Shown here piece after piece: positions 15,727 through 24,525 of a DNA stretch of 64,000 bases. The notes under the pieces are model-generated. The model saw only the letters and a program-made list of their open reading frames with translations, made no database searches and was not told where the DNA came from. The position numbers and the translations under genes were made by a program. The DNA comes from Metallumcola ferriviriculae (GTDB taxonomy: Bacteria; Bacillota; JADQBR01), in assembly GCF_035573695.1 (NCBI RefSeq), contig NZ_CP121694.1, positions 1,154,501-1,218,500 of the forward strand. Reading direction: 5' to 3'. Within the stretch, counting starts at the first letter, position 1. Each line of letters begins with the position of its first letter.

Positions 15727-16971
15727 ATGCACAAAATCAGGACGAATAACCTAAAAGAACTGACCATCGCGGTACTGACCGAAATGGAAAAAGCCCATTA
15801 TTGCGACAAGTATATCCAACAAGTTAGAAGCACCTGCACACTATTGGAAAATATGGCTGACAGGATGGGCAAAGACACGCTTGACGATGAGCTTTCGCAA
15901 GCGTTTATCGACGATTCGTCGCATTTCAGAACAGGTGCGTACAGCAAATCCAGATTCAAGAGGCACAGTCGATGTATACACATTTTAAAAACATATCGTG
16001 ACACAGGCATATCGGATTGGCCTTCGCTCCCCCGTGCGCCAGTTCTTGACGAGTTGACCGCACCGCAGCTCATTGAGGCCTATACTTCATTCATCCACCA
16101 CATGAGGGAAGAAATTGGGCTAAATAAGAATACGATCGACGGATACAAACGCTTCGTTCATCACTTTCTTCTCTACTGTGAAGAGAACAGGTGCCGCACA
16201 ACAGGGGAAATACAAAGCGGGGACGTCCCATCCTTTTTGGAAGTGCTGTGCAGGGATCGCTATCAACCCACGAGCATAGGCGCTCATCTTCCGGGCTAAA
16301 AGCTATTTTTTGAAGTGAGCGAGTCAACACGCCAACTCCTGGCGACCTTCCCCAAGGCACCAAAACGGAAAAGGGAAATCATACCCGTGCTGGGAAAATG
16401 CGAGCATGAGGCATTTACAGAGTATCTGAAAACAGCTAGCCTTTCAGCAAGGGACAGAGCTATCTGCTGGCTCGCGTTTGAAACCGGAATGCGCTCCGTG
16501 GACATATACAATTTAAAAATCACCGATATCGACTGGGCAAACGATAGAATACATGTCACGCAACAAAAGACATCGAAGCCGTTGGAACTCCCGTTGCGGG
16601 CCACATACGGCAACGCAATAGCGGATTACCTGCTGCACGAGCGCCCATCGTCAAACTCAACACAACTCTTTCTTTCCACGCAGGCTCCGTTCAGACCTCT
16701 CTCCAGCCACACCGGATACCGGGCAATCCTGTCGAACGCATTTCGCAACGCTGGTATTCTTAAACAGGGCAGAATATGTGGTACAAGGTTCACCCGCCAT
16801 AACGCGGCGTCTCATATGTTAAAAAGCGGCGTCCCTCTTTACGACATATCGACCGCACTCGGCCATTGTAACCCTAACAGCGTGGATGTGTATTTAGCTA
16901 CTGACGAGCATATGATGGCCCAGTGCTGCCTCCCAGTTCCTTTTGTGGAAGGGGGCGTGAGCAATGAATGA
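15727..16971 (+). pseudogene. ritA: RIT tyrosine recombinase A, interrupted by an in-frame TAA
   Basis: Start ATG 15727 follows CAGGAGGTG. The N-terminal SAM-like DNA-binding part ends at TAA 16297-16299 (...IGAHLPG-stop). The same frame continues at once as KLFFEVSESTRQLLATF and runs to 16971, giving about 414 codons in all. The C-terminal catalytic domain has Arg in ETGMRSVDIYNL, the H/R box in GTRFTRHNAASHML, LGHCNPNSV, and Tyr in VDVYLATD. The single ochre codon is the only defect seen, so it is a recent nonsense mutation or a sequencing error. The 3' end overlaps ritB by 8 bases. Confidence 0.85.
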
Positions 16972-17929
16972 CATATCTGCATCCATGGACCGTTTGGCTG
17001 AGCAATTCCTCACGTACAAAAGGGCATTGGGGGTTAAGTACGAAACAGGTGAATATTATCTAAGAAACTTTTTGACGTATGCTAAATCGAATAATCCAAC
17101 TATCCAAGTCCCTGACAGGGAGCTTGTATCCGGCTGGTATGCCAGGGCGGTGGACAACCCCGGCTGCCTGTACAACATGGCAGCCGTTATTAGGGAGTTT
17201 GGTAAGTACCTTGGCATGAACGGATACGACAACGCGTATATCCTTCCGCCCAAGCGGGGTGGGAAGCTGGAACCTCATTTGCCCCATTTTTTCACAGCGA
17301 CCGAGATCAGGGCATTTTTTAACTGTTGCGACAAAATCCAAAAAAGAAAGGAATGGCCTGGGAGAGAATTGGTCATCCCGGCGGTATTCCGTCTGTTATA
17401 TTGTTGCGGTCTCCGGTGCAGGGAAGCGCGTATGCTTCTGCACAGTGACGTATGTCTTGACGACAAGTACATTGATATCAAAGCATCCAAAGGCCGCAGC
17501 AGGCGCATTTTCATCAGCGACGAGCTGACCGAGGTTTTATATAGATATGACAAGCGAATGTCCTGCATTATTCCTGACCGGGCATATTTCTTTCCACGAA
17601 ATCAGCGCGAACCATACAAAGAAAGCTTTATCTCTGCAAATTTCAACAGAATTTGGAGGGGGGCACTCCCACATTTTCGCTCGCCAATCAAGCCTCGCGC
17701 ATTTGATTTTCGACATCACTTCGCATATGCAAACCTGAACCGCTGGGCTGAGCAAGGCAAAGACGTCAATGTAATGTTGGCGTTCTTGATGAGGTATATG
17801 GGGCACGCCCATATTCAGAGTACACTGTACTATTTCCATTTTGTGCCCGAATATTTTGGTGCCTTCTCGCAAAAAGCGCGAGCTTTGGAATCCCTTGTGC
17901 CGGAGGTGCCACATGAAGAACAGAGCTGA
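16964..17929 (+). CDS. ritB: RIT tyrosine recombinase B
   Basis: 321-residue recombinase. The N-terminal core-binding domain (LAEQFLTYKRALGVKYET) is followed by a catalytic domain: Arg1 in CCGLRCREARML, a Lys-containing beta hairpin (DIKASKGRSRRIFI), the box II FDFRHHFAYANL, MGHAHIQST and the Tyr in TLYYFHFV. It starts inside the end of ritA, and the ritC start lies inside its own 3' end, so all three are coupled. In RIT elements the three recombinases are thought to act together; the single roles are unknown. Confidence 0.9.
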   Translation: MNDISASMDRLAEQFLTYKRALGVKYETGEYYLRNFLTYAKSNNPTIQVPDRELVSGWYARAVDNPGCLYNMAAVIREFGKYLGMNGYDNAYILPPKRGGKLEPHLPHFFTATEIRAFFNCCDKIQKRKEWPGRELVIPAVFRLLYCCGLRCREARMLLHSDVCLDDKYIDIKASKGRSRRIFISDELTEVLYRYDKRMSCIIPDRAYFFPRNQREPYKESFISANFNRIWRGALPHFRSPIKPRAFDFRHHFAYANLNRWAEQGKDVNVMLAFLMRYMGHAHIQSTLYYFHFVPEYFGAFSQKARALESLVPEVPHEEQS

Positions 17930-18941
17930 AGACAACGCTTTCTTTTGGAGCATTGCGGCTGAGTTTCTTAACAACTATCTACCAGACATCAGGAGGGCAA
18001 GTGCCAACACTGTAGCATCCTACAGGAATTGCCTAAACCGTTATATTGATTACCTTGAGTCAGAGAAGGGCGCCAAGCGCAAAGACATCAGCTTTAAGAT
18101 GCTTGATAGGGAAAACATCAAGGGATACATGTTGTGGATGCACAAAACCGCGCAACTAGCCCCAAAAACCTGCAACCTTAGGCTGACGGCATTGCGCTCC
18201 CTTTTGGAATACGCATCACAGGAATGTATAGATATCATGCCTATCTGCATAAGTTCAGGCACGATCAAAGGGATAAGGCTGACGCAGGCGCCCATTGAAT
18301 TCTTCGAACGTGAAGCCATGTCTGCTTTGATGGCAGCACCGGACACACATAAAAAGCTAGAACGTAGAAACCAGATGCTGCTCATTTTTTTGTACGACAC
18401 CGCAGCGCGGGTTTCGGAAGCACTAAAGGTAAGGTTGTGCGACCTGCACATGGATGCGTCCATACCCCATGTGACATTCTTTGGTAAAGGCCGGAAATAC
18501 AGGAATGTCCCTCTGATGGATAGCACGCTGGCACATCTAAAGCGCTATCTTCGAGAGTTTCATGGATCAGAGTATGAAAGCACTGACGCGCCATTATTTT
18601 ATGCTAAGACGCACGGGAAAGCGCATGGGCTATCCATTGACACCCCTGAAAAAATGATAAAAAGATATGCAAAAAAGTTGTCGGATACATGCCTGTCAAT
18701 GCCGGGAAACGTTCACTGCCATATGATCAGAAAAACCAGAGCCATGCATCTGTACCAGGAAGGTGTCCCACTGACCCATATACAGCAGCTTTTAGGACAT
18801 GAGGTTCTCTCCACGACGTCAGGTTTTTATGCTTTCGCTACGCTGGAGACGCTTTCGAAGTCGTTGGAAAGGGCGAACCCTTCTGACATGGAAAAATCAT
18901 GGAAAAGCAAAGAGTATTCAGAGAGACTTTACAAACTATAG
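17913..18941 (+). CDS. ritC: RIT tyrosine recombinase C
   Basis: 342-residue recombinase from ATG 17913 (MKNRAEDNAFFW), which follows CGGAGGTG at the right distance; the longer frame from 17841 lies mostly within ritB. The core-binding domain has ASANTVASYRNCLNRYIDYL. The catalytic residues sit in YDTAARVSEALKV (Arg1), FFGKGRKYRNVPL (Lys), CHMIRKTRAMHLYQ (His/Arg), LLGHEVLSTT and the Tyr of SGFYAFAT. It ends 1 base before the right inverted repeat. Confidence 0.92.
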   Translation: MKNRAEDNAFFWSIAAEFLNNYLPDIRRASANTVASYRNCLNRYIDYLESEKGAKRKDISFKMLDRENIKGYMLWMHKTAQLAPKTCNLRLTALRSLLEYASQECIDIMPICISSGTIKGIRLTQAPIEFFEREAMSALMAAPDTHKKLERRNQMLLIFLYDTAARVSEALKVRLCDLHMDASIPHVTFFGKGRKYRNVPLMDSTLAHLKRYLREFHGSEYESTDAPLFYAKTHGKAHGLSIDTPEKMIKRYAKKLSDTCLSMPGNVHCHMIRKTRAMHLYQEGVPLTHIQQLLGHEVLSTTSGFYAFATLETLSKSLERANPSDMEKSWKSKEYSERLYKL

Positions 18942-19030
18942 CCAAACTATGCCGAAATTTCAGCTGGAAACGCAGATATGGAGCGTATTCCCGGGTTTTT
19001 TCGGCATAGTTTTTTCTTCGGTATAGTCGA
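18942..19030 (-). repeat. RIT right inverted repeat (89 bp)
   Basis: Partner of 15582-15670. It begins 1 base after the ritC stop codon. It contains ACTATGCCGAA, TTCGGCATAGT and TTCGGTATAGT. Confidence 0.95.
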
Positions 19031-19721
19031 CATAAAGAATTCGCGGTACTCCAAACTTTAACACCGCTTTTTGAACGCAACGTTCAAGCCGGGGATAGCG
19101 TTCTTCAAAGAAGAATTCAGCGTGCATAATGCGCCGACTATGATCATCTATGATGGCTATTAAGTACGCTTTTTTACGTTTGTCAGGATCTTTAGGGTCG
19201 GGTAGATACAGAGTATGTTGGGTATCTGCCTGCCAGCAATCGTTGGGTTCATCATGCTCAAAGTGTCGAAATGCTTTGGCTACCTTACCTTCTAAATCTT
19301 TCTTCCCCCAGCCCTGTTCTTGAAAGTACCGAGACAAGGTTCTTGCTTTGATAATACCGGGGGCCACATGACCTTCTAATTCTAAAAGCCGGATGATGGT
19401 ATCTACACTCCGGCTAGGGAGTTCTTTCCTAAAGTCTAAAGCCTTTTTTAATATCTTAGGGTCAAGATTTTTAAGACTGCCCTTTTTGTCTCGTTTTTGA
19501 GGCTTTAATGCTTCAAATCCTCCACTTTCGTAAGCTTGAAGATACCTTTCTAAAGACCGAATACTAATGGTAGTCTTATCGCTGTAGGGAATGGTGTAAC
19601 TTTTCTGTGCAATGTCCCGTAACAGGGCATACCTCTCCCCGGGGTGGAGGTTTCGCTGTACTACCGGGGCAATTAGGCCAAACCGGAAGGCAGCGATCTC
19701 ATTTCGCTTGCTTTCATCCAT
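19027..19721 (-). pseudogene. Transposon DDE transposase, N-terminal part
   Basis: ATG at 19721 starts MDESKRNEIAAFRFGLI. It contains a helix-turn-helix (SIRSLERYLQAYESGG), a second HTH-like region (IKARTLSRYFQEQGW) and the first catalytic Asp in CWQADTQHTLYLPD. It stops being coding at ILYVD, where the RIT element enters. Joined to 14864-15558 after removing one TCGAC, the frame continues DNGSVY, so the insertion cuts exactly at the second catalytic Asp. The family is Mu/IS481-like rve transposases with a partner ATPase. Confidence 0.88.
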
Positions 19722-19868
19722 CGTTTATCTTCCTTTCCGCGCATAAATTTAGTAACTATCTCATGATGACATAGAAAAGGGCGATGGATAAGTAGACATT
19801 TTATGTTGAGGGAACCGCTTGCATTTTTACCTGAAACTACCAGTGCCGTGGCATCTGTTTTGGCTTTG

Positions 19869-20474
19869 CTACCAGTAATCTTGTGGCGGAAGATTGAGAT
19901 TAAGAGCTGTAAGCAACTTGCCTGGTTGTGGGATAGCTTTCGCTTTCCCTAAAAGTGATAACAAAAGAATTTTAAGTTCTTCTCTTGCAGTAAGGCCTTT
20001 ACGGTACTGTAGTAGGATACTATCTGCTGTGGCATCATCATTTGCGATTTTTCGGCGCTGTCGAATGAGTTGCCGATTAAGTTGCTTATGGAATTTTTGC
20101 TTCCACCGCTGCAGTGTCCGGCGGCTAATGCCGCTTTTTGAAAGACTGGCTGTTATTCTATTAAGTGACCTGCCGGTTAAATGCCACCTGCCGGCAATCT
20201 CTCTAAAATGATTGGCAAATCTTTGCCAAGGTTTTAGAAAACTTGGTAGTAGAGATATGGTTATGTTACAGGGTTTACAGCGTCGGCGAAGTATTACTAT
20301 GGTATGTGTTTCATTCTTAGAGATTACTTCCCGTTCATATTTGGTATGCCTTCGTGTCAATGTATTGCACAAAGGGCACTTAATATCTCCGTCATACTTT
20401 TGCCAATTCTTTAAATATTGCTTGATAGATACGCTGGTTTCGAGTAAAATTATCATAGGTTTTGGGAGAGCCAT
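19869..20474 (-). CDS. DUF6431-type zinc-ribbon protein of the transposon
   Basis: 201-residue protein with an N-terminal zinc ribbon (IKCPLCNTLTRRH and RRRCKPCNITISLLP) followed by an HTH-like helical part (LTGRSLNRITASLSKSGISRRTLQRWKQKF) and a basic tail. The pattern CPLC...RH..Y.R...I.ILRRRC..C matches what I recall of DUF6431. These proteins are repeatedly found next to DDE/ATPase transposons and may be DNA-binding accessory factors; this is inference. A 9-bp inverted repeat (AGAGCCATT 20467-20475, AATGGCTCT 20506-20514) overlaps its start and may regulate it or mark the element end. Confidence 0.7.
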   Translation of the reverse strand: MALPKPMIILLETSVSIKQYLKNWQKYDGDIKCPLCNTLTRRHTKYEREVISKNETHTIVILRRRCKPCNITISLLPSFLKPWQRFANHFREIAGRWHLTGRSLNRITASLSKSGISRRTLQRWKQKFHKQLNRQLIRQRRKIANDDATADSILLQYRKGLTAREELKILLLSLLGKAKAIPQPGKLLTALNLNLPPQDYW

Positions 20475-20809
20475 TTGCCTGTAGCTGGCGAGCTAACAAG
20501 GGGGCAATGGCTCTTTCCTTTCTTTAAAGTCGATTTATCTACATCGAGGAGGCTATGTATAGTGCCGCCATGTGGACAACCCTCCGCTACGCTCCAGGTT
20601 GACGCACAAGGCTTGGACAACGAAAACCGTGTTGTCCACACTCTCCACAGCCTCGGCGACTGTAATTTGATCACTACGATGATGAAAACCTTTTAATCAC
20701 TAAAGCCGACAGGTAACTTGACGACTCTTTTAAGTCAATTACACCGTCGGCTTTCTTTTTCCTTTTTATCCGTCATGGAATCTGGCGATAATTTATGTAA
20801 TTTCGTCAT
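20475..20809. other. Non-coding right part of the transposon
   Basis: No convincing gene. Contents: the inverted repeat AGAGCCATT/AATGGCTCT around the DUF6431 start, and a possible hairpin of AAAGCCGAC (20702-20710) with GTCGGCTTT (20746-20754) followed by CTTTTTCC, which may be a terminator or the end structure of the transposon. Confidence 0.45.
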
Positions 20810-20986
20810 TTAACTAGGCTGCGGACATAATACCTGCTCTGTCTTATCATTAAGAGGGACAATTCTTTCAAGGTCACCTTTCCCTAAAAACCTTAATTGT
20901 TTAGCTTTAAAATCTGATTGGTCCCAAACGAGTGACAGGAGTTCAGCTCGTCGCAAACCACAATATGCCAGAACATGGTATAAACG
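20810..20986 (-). pseudogene. XerC-like tyrosine recombinase, internal fragment
   Basis: Reads RLYHVLAYCGLRRAELLSLV, then DQSDFKAKQLRFLGKGDLERIVPLNDKTEQV. This is the Arg box and the beta-hairpin Lys region of a XerC-type recombinase. It breaks at the right border of the transposon and lacks its N-terminal domain. The C-terminal remainder, with H-x-x-R and Tyr boxes, is at 9655-9946 on the same strand. The two pieces join with only a few residues missing, so they are most likely one ancestral gene split by the mobile cluster. Confidence 0.75.
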
Positions 20987-21074
20987 CTAGAATAAAAGTG
21001 AGCCACTTCTACTAAAAATCCTGTATATTCAGAGAAGGACATAATCTGATATTCAGGAGGCTGCGGACATTATG
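20816..21074 (+). repeat. Short direct repeats AGGCTGCGGACATNAT
   Basis: AGGCTGCGGACATAAT at 20816 and AGGCTGCGGACATTAT at 21059, with a partial GGACATAAT at 21038. They bracket the recombinase fragment and look like remnants of element ends. Apart from these and the fragment, 20987-21161 shows nothing recognisable. Confidence 0.55.
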
Positions 21075-21161
21075 GTGATGATAAACTAAATGCGTAGAAT
21101 TCTCCTGCGTATTTTTCGGTTTTACTTCTATGTAAACACTCGTTTGTAGTGGGGTGAAATC

Positions 21162-21551
21162 GTGAAAAAAGTTACTGCAGCTATAATTGAAAAAGATGGC
21201 AAAGTACTTATTGCACAGAGACCGAAAAACGACAAACTGTCATTGAAGTGGGAATTTCCCGGTGGCAAAGTCGAGAACGACGAAACGCCGCAAGAATGTC
21301 TTGTACGAGAGATTAAAGAAGAACTAAACCTTAGCATCAAAATTTCCGGTTATTTTATGAAGAACGTCTATTATTACGAGACCGGCGGTATTGAACTAAT
21401 GAGCTATTTTGCAGAAATTACCGACGGTGAACTAGAATTAAACGCTCATGAAGCGGTGGAATGGGTCGAAAAAAGTAAGCTAAAGCAGTTTGATTTTGCT
21501 CCGGCAGATATTAAAATATTGAACTGTTTTTTACATGATTTTCAAAATTAG
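21162..21551 (+). CDS. NUDIX hydrolase, MutT-like
   Basis: 129-residue (deoxy)nucleoside triphosphate pyrophosphohydrolase. The Nudix box GGKVENDETPQECLVREIKEELNL (about 33-56) has the full G-x5-E-x7-RE-x2-EE pattern that binds Mg2+. The EFPGGK lead-in and the short length suit the MutT/CTP pyrophosphohydrolase group, which removes oxidised or non-canonical nucleotides. The GTG start at 21162 follows GTGGGGTGAA. It is the first intact gene to the right of the mobile cluster and seems to stand alone. Confidence 0.9.
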   Translation: MKKVTAAIIEKDGKVLIAQRPKNDKLSLKWEFPGGKVENDETPQECLVREIKEELNLSIKISGYFMKNVYYYETGGIELMSYFAEITDGELELNAHEAVEWVEKSKLKQFDFAPADIKILNCFLHDFQN

Positions 21552-21792
21552 AGGTAAGGAGCTCGAATCACCCAAAGGCAAATGGATATGGCGGGTTACT
21601 TTATGACAAGTGGTGTCTCGCTGAGTTTTCTAAAAGTACGAACAGAAAAGGATTAACTTTATTTCTAAAGAATTGAAGAGTATGGTGCTTTATTCTCATA
21701 CATATTTAAATTTGACGGTAACCTGAGTAAGTAGGACATGAGCAAATATTGCTTTAGAAGGCTAGGCATATTAGGTGGGGGGGTGCTTCCTA

Positions 21793-22866
21793 TTGTATGA
21801 TGTGGCAATCGTTGGCGGAGGGCCTGCTGGTGCGACATTAGCACGGTTATTAGCCAAAGATTATAAGGTGCTGGTTATAGATAAGAGACGACTGGATTCT
21901 GACCCCCAAAAAGGGCAGTTCACTAAATGCTGCGGTGGACTTATCGCCCCGGATGCCCAAAAAATGCTGGCAAAGATGGGCTTGGCCCTACCTCAGAACG
22001 TGTTGGTAAGTCCGCAAATATTTGCTGTTAGGACTATTGATATTAATAACAAACTGGAAAGATTCTATCAGAGATTCTACTTTAATATGGATCGGGAGAA
22101 ATTTGACCGCTGGTTAATATCTTTGCTTCCGGACGAGGTTGATTTGCGTTGCGGCAGTCAATTCAAACATTTTGAACAGGAAGAAGACGCTGTTCGCATT
22201 GTTTTAACCCAAAACAACAAAACTCATATTGAGCATGCCAAAATTCTGGTAGGGGCAGACGGAGCCCACTCTTTAGTGAGAAAACAATTAGGAATCCGAG
22301 GACTTGTCCCAAGAGAATATATATCTGTTCAAGCAAAGTTTACAGCGAAGGAAATTATGCCCTACTTCACGGCTATTTTTGATAAAGAGATCACCGATTA
22401 CTATTCTTGGATTATACCCAAAGAGCAGCATTTACTACTGGGGACGGCGTTAAAGCCAAGGGAGAATGTTTCCTCTAAGTTTGAACTATTACAAGAGAAA
22501 ATGAAGCGATATGGAATTAAATTAAATAAGCAGGTTGAGAAGGAAGGAGCTTTTATTTTACGGCCGATGAGAGTCCGCCAACTTTCCGTAGGCCAGTCCC
22601 CAATTGCGTTAATTGGTGAAGCAGGAGGTTGGATTAGCCCAAGTTCAGCGGAAGGTTTGAGCTATGCTTTCAGAAGTGCCTCATATCTTGCCCAAGCAAT
22701 AAAGTCTGATTTTAAAAACTATCATAAGCATTATTTAGATAATATTACACCCCTAAGAAGGAACATTCGATTAAAGAATTTAAAAGCACCGTTTATGTAT
22801 AACTCCCAAATGAGAAAGTGGGTAATGTTATCAGGTCTGCAAAGCATGCAAATAGATGAAAACTAG
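21793..22866 (+). CDS. FAD-dependent oxidoreductase, geranylgeranyl-reductase-like
   Basis: About 357 residues. The N-terminal Rossmann motif DVAIVGGGPAGATLARLLA binds FAD; FTKCCGGLIAPDAQ is a conserved patch of the family; VGADGAHSLVRKQL is the second FAD contact (GD-type); LIGEAGGWISPSSAEGLSYA is the third. This is the group that reduces isoprenoid double bonds or acts as an electron-transfer flavoprotein. I prefer the TTG start at 21793 (YDVAIVGGG follows) over GTG 21775, because the G-rich stretch AGGTGGGGGGG before it is the ribosome site. No partner gene adjoins it; the substrate is unknown. Confidence 0.8.
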   Translation: MYDVAIVGGGPAGATLARLLAKDYKVLVIDKRRLDSDPQKGQFTKCCGGLIAPDAQKMLAKMGLALPQNVLVSPQIFAVRTIDINNKLERFYQRFYFNMDREKFDRWLISLLPDEVDLRCGSQFKHFEQEEDAVRIVLTQNNKTHIEHAKILVGADGAHSLVRKQLGIRGLVPREYISVQAKFTAKEIMPYFTAIFDKEITDYYSWIIPKEQHLLLGTALKPRENVSSKFELLQEKMKRYGIKLNKQVEKEGAFILRPMRVRQLSVGQSPIALIGEAGGWISPSSAEGLSYAFRSASYLAQAIKSDFKNYHKHYLDNITPLRRNIRLKNLKAPFMYNSQMRKWVMLSGLQSMQIDEN

Positions 22867-23039
22867 GTGCCTGAGCACAATAATAGATTTATTCTTGTGA
22901 CAAGGCTATAGGCGAGTTTCCTTCAGGTAGGGAATAGTTTCCATGATTTTGCGCAAATGCCTGACTGTCGCAGTTGACATTTTAATAGGTATATTTTCTC
23001 CTATTTATGTGGTATAATAATGACACGGAGGTGGAAAGA

Positions 23040-23282
23040 ATGTTAATTAATCCGAAAAGTCAAGTCAGCATTACAGAGGCTAATCAAAACTTCTCAAAAG
23101 TTGCAAAAATTGTAGATGAAGAAAAGATGGTTATTATTTTGAAGCAAAATAAGCCAAAGTACCTCATAATAGATTTTGAGGAAATTTCTCAAATGAACAG
23201 TGGAGAGGAGCGGGCTTGGGAAGATATAAGCAGAAAAATGTTACTTGAGAATTTTGAAGCTTATAAGGCACTTGCTAAATGA
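23040..23282 (+). CDS. Phd/YefM-family antitoxin, no adjacent toxin
   Basis: 80-residue protein from ATG 23040, preceded by GGAGGTGG. The N-terminal INPKSQVSITEANQNFSKV and VIILKQNKPKYLIIDFEEI segments are the DNA-binding fold of Phd/YefM antitoxins. No RelE/Doc/PIN-type toxin ORF lies downstream; a terminator follows directly (23319-23364). It may be an orphan antitoxin left after toxin loss, or an autonomous regulator. ATG 23007 would add 11 residues upstream but lacks a ribosome site. Confidence 0.8.
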   Translation: MLINPKSQVSITEANQNFSKVAKIVDEEKMVIILKQNKPKYLIIDFEEISQMNSGEERAWEDISRKMLLENFEAYKALAK

Positions 23283-23318
23283 TTTACCCATCTTTAGCGC
23301 AAATTATTAATGACCAAG

Positions 23319-23364
23319 AAAAACCCCTTGCCACTTATTCGACCAGCCAGGGGGTTATTTTTTT
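23319..23364 (+). terminator. Terminator after the antitoxin gene
   Basis: AAACCCCTTG pairs with CAGGGGGTT (one G-T wobble), followed by ATTTTTTT. Confidence 0.8.
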
Positions 23365-23578
23365 CCTTGAAGGATTGAGAATGGTATAGACTGGGAGAAT
23401 TACGGCCACAGGCAGTCGCTGGTTAGGGTAATGAAATTCCTGCAAAACCAAACATTTCAATATTACATAGTGTTTAACAAGTTGCGGTTGTCCGGGGAAG
23501 AAGATTTATTACTTTATGTATGCAAAACATCCTGTACAGATGTTGATCAGATATTGTACGCCAGTGGGAGGTCTGAAA

Positions 23579-24508
23579 ATGAAAGAAAAAACTTTTACTT
23601 TCCATGACAAAGAAGATGTAGAAATATTTGTGTATAAGTGGATGTCAGATAAACCAATCAAAGGTATCGTTCAAGTTGCCCACGGAATGGCAGAAACGGC
23701 ATCACGTTATCGATACTTTGCTGAAGAACTCACAAAACAAGGATTTTTAGTTTATGCAAATGATCACAGGGGGCACGGAAACACGGCCAAGGAGCACGAC
23801 AATTTAGGCTATTGTGGCGAAGACGGATTTAATAAAATGGTGGAGAATTTGTATGACCTAAATCAAATTATTTCCAAGGAACAGCCCCATTGCCCATTAT
23901 TCTTGTTTGGGCATAGCATGGGTTCCTTTTTGGTTCAAAAATATATCTTTACCTATCCGACAGATCAATTAGCCGGTGTGATATTATCCGGATCCAACGG
24001 CAAAAAGGCACCTCTTCTATTGAACGTAGCGGAAATGATAGCAAAAAGGCGTTTGAAGAAATTGGGGCCTAAACATAGGGATGAATTTCTAAATAGTCTT
24101 ATGTTTAGCGATTTTAACAAGAAATTTAGGCCAAACAAAACGCCGTTTGACTGGCTAAGTCGCAATGATGAAGAGGTACAAAAGTATGCGAACAACCCAC
24201 AATGCGGCTTTGTGTCGTCAACAGGATATTTCTATGATTTATTGCGGGCCCTTAAAGGCTTACATACCTATCAAAACATGTCACAAATAAGAAAAGAACT
24301 CCCAATATATATTTTTTCTGGAGACAAAGACCCAGTTGGGAACTTCGGAAAAGGAATTAAGAACCTGGTCTCTTCATATCATCGACACGGGCTACAGGAT
24401 GTTACCTACAAGCTATATCCCGAGGGAAGACACGAAATGCTCAACGAAACCAACAAAGACGAGGTAATTGAAGACACCTTAGCCTGGTTAAGAAAATATT
24501 GCGAATAA
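23579..24508 (+). CDS. Alpha/beta hydrolase, monoacylglycerol lipase/lysophospholipase-like
   Basis: 309-residue serine hydrolase (S33/Hydrolase_4 type) from ATG 23579 behind GGGAGG. The oxyanion region is VAHGMAETASRY; the nucleophile elbow is GHSMGS; the acid is in FSGDKDPVGN; the His is in PEGRHEML. It is cytosolic with no signal peptide. It likely cleaves acylglycerol or lysophospholipid esters. The last 110 codons are duplicated at 39648-39980 at about 95% nucleotide identity, 15.5 kb away on the same strand. Confidence 0.88.
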   Translation: MKEKTFTFHDKEDVEIFVYKWMSDKPIKGIVQVAHGMAETASRYRYFAEELTKQGFLVYANDHRGHGNTAKEHDNLGYCGEDGFNKMVENLYDLNQIISKEQPHCPLFLFGHSMGSFLVQKYIFTYPTDQLAGVILSGSNGKKAPLLLNVAEMIAKRRLKKLGPKHRDEFLNSLMFSDFNKKFRPNKTPFDWLSRNDEEVQKYANNPQCGFVSSTGYFYDLLRALKGLHTYQNMSQIRKELPIYIFSGDKDPVGNFGKGIKNLVSSYHRHGLQDVTYKLYPEGRHEMLNETNKDEVIEDTLAWLRKYCE

Positions 24509-24525
24509 GATGTGCTTTAATATTA
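24176..24525 (+). repeat. Direct repeat copy 1: 3' third of hydrolase gene
   Basis: Begins near TACAAAAGTATG and ends just past the stop codon (TGTGCTTTAAT). Matches 39649-39995 with roughly one difference per 20 bases by eye. Confidence 0.9.

Larger units (their letters stand above)
15554..19031 (+). mobile_element. RIT element (recombinases in trio) inserted in the DDE transposase
   Basis: Three tandem, overlapping tyrosine-recombinase genes lie between inverted repeats of 89 bp (15582-15670 and 18942-19030) that differ at about one position. TCGAC occurs at both junctions (15554-15558 and 19027-19031). Deleting the element plus one TCGAC restores the transposase reading VPRILYVDNGS exactly. 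Three-recombinase operons with long inverted ends are the definition of RIT elements. GC content is higher than in the surrounding Firmicute genes. Confidence 0.92.
13914..20760 (-). mobile_element. Transposon with DDE transposase, AAA ATPase and DUF6431 protein (approximate limits)
   Basis: Genes on the minus strand in the order DUF6431 protein (20474-19869), DDE transposase (19721-14864, split), ExeA/TniB-like ATPase (14870-14079), and possibly a short overlapping ORF (14089 onward). The transposase is interrupted by a RIT element (15554-19031). The left end is replaced by the IS21 element. The right end is probably between 20500 and 20815, before the XerC fragment. Transposase plus ATPase pairs are characteristic of Mu/Tn5053/Tn7-like logic. 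Confidence 0.65.

Noticed and set aside
17841-17912. Longer N-terminus of ritC from ATG 17841
   Set aside because: It overlaps ritB coding sequence and lacks a ribosome site; ATG 17913 has CGGAGG at correct spacing.
20475-20696. 73-codon plus-strand ORF next to the DUF6431 gene
   Set aside because: Low-complexity composition, no motif, and both strands are open there; likely non-coding transposon end.
22974-23018. Promoter TTGACA with TATAAT before the antitoxin
   Set aside because: The two boxes are 33 bases apart; they cannot form one promoter.
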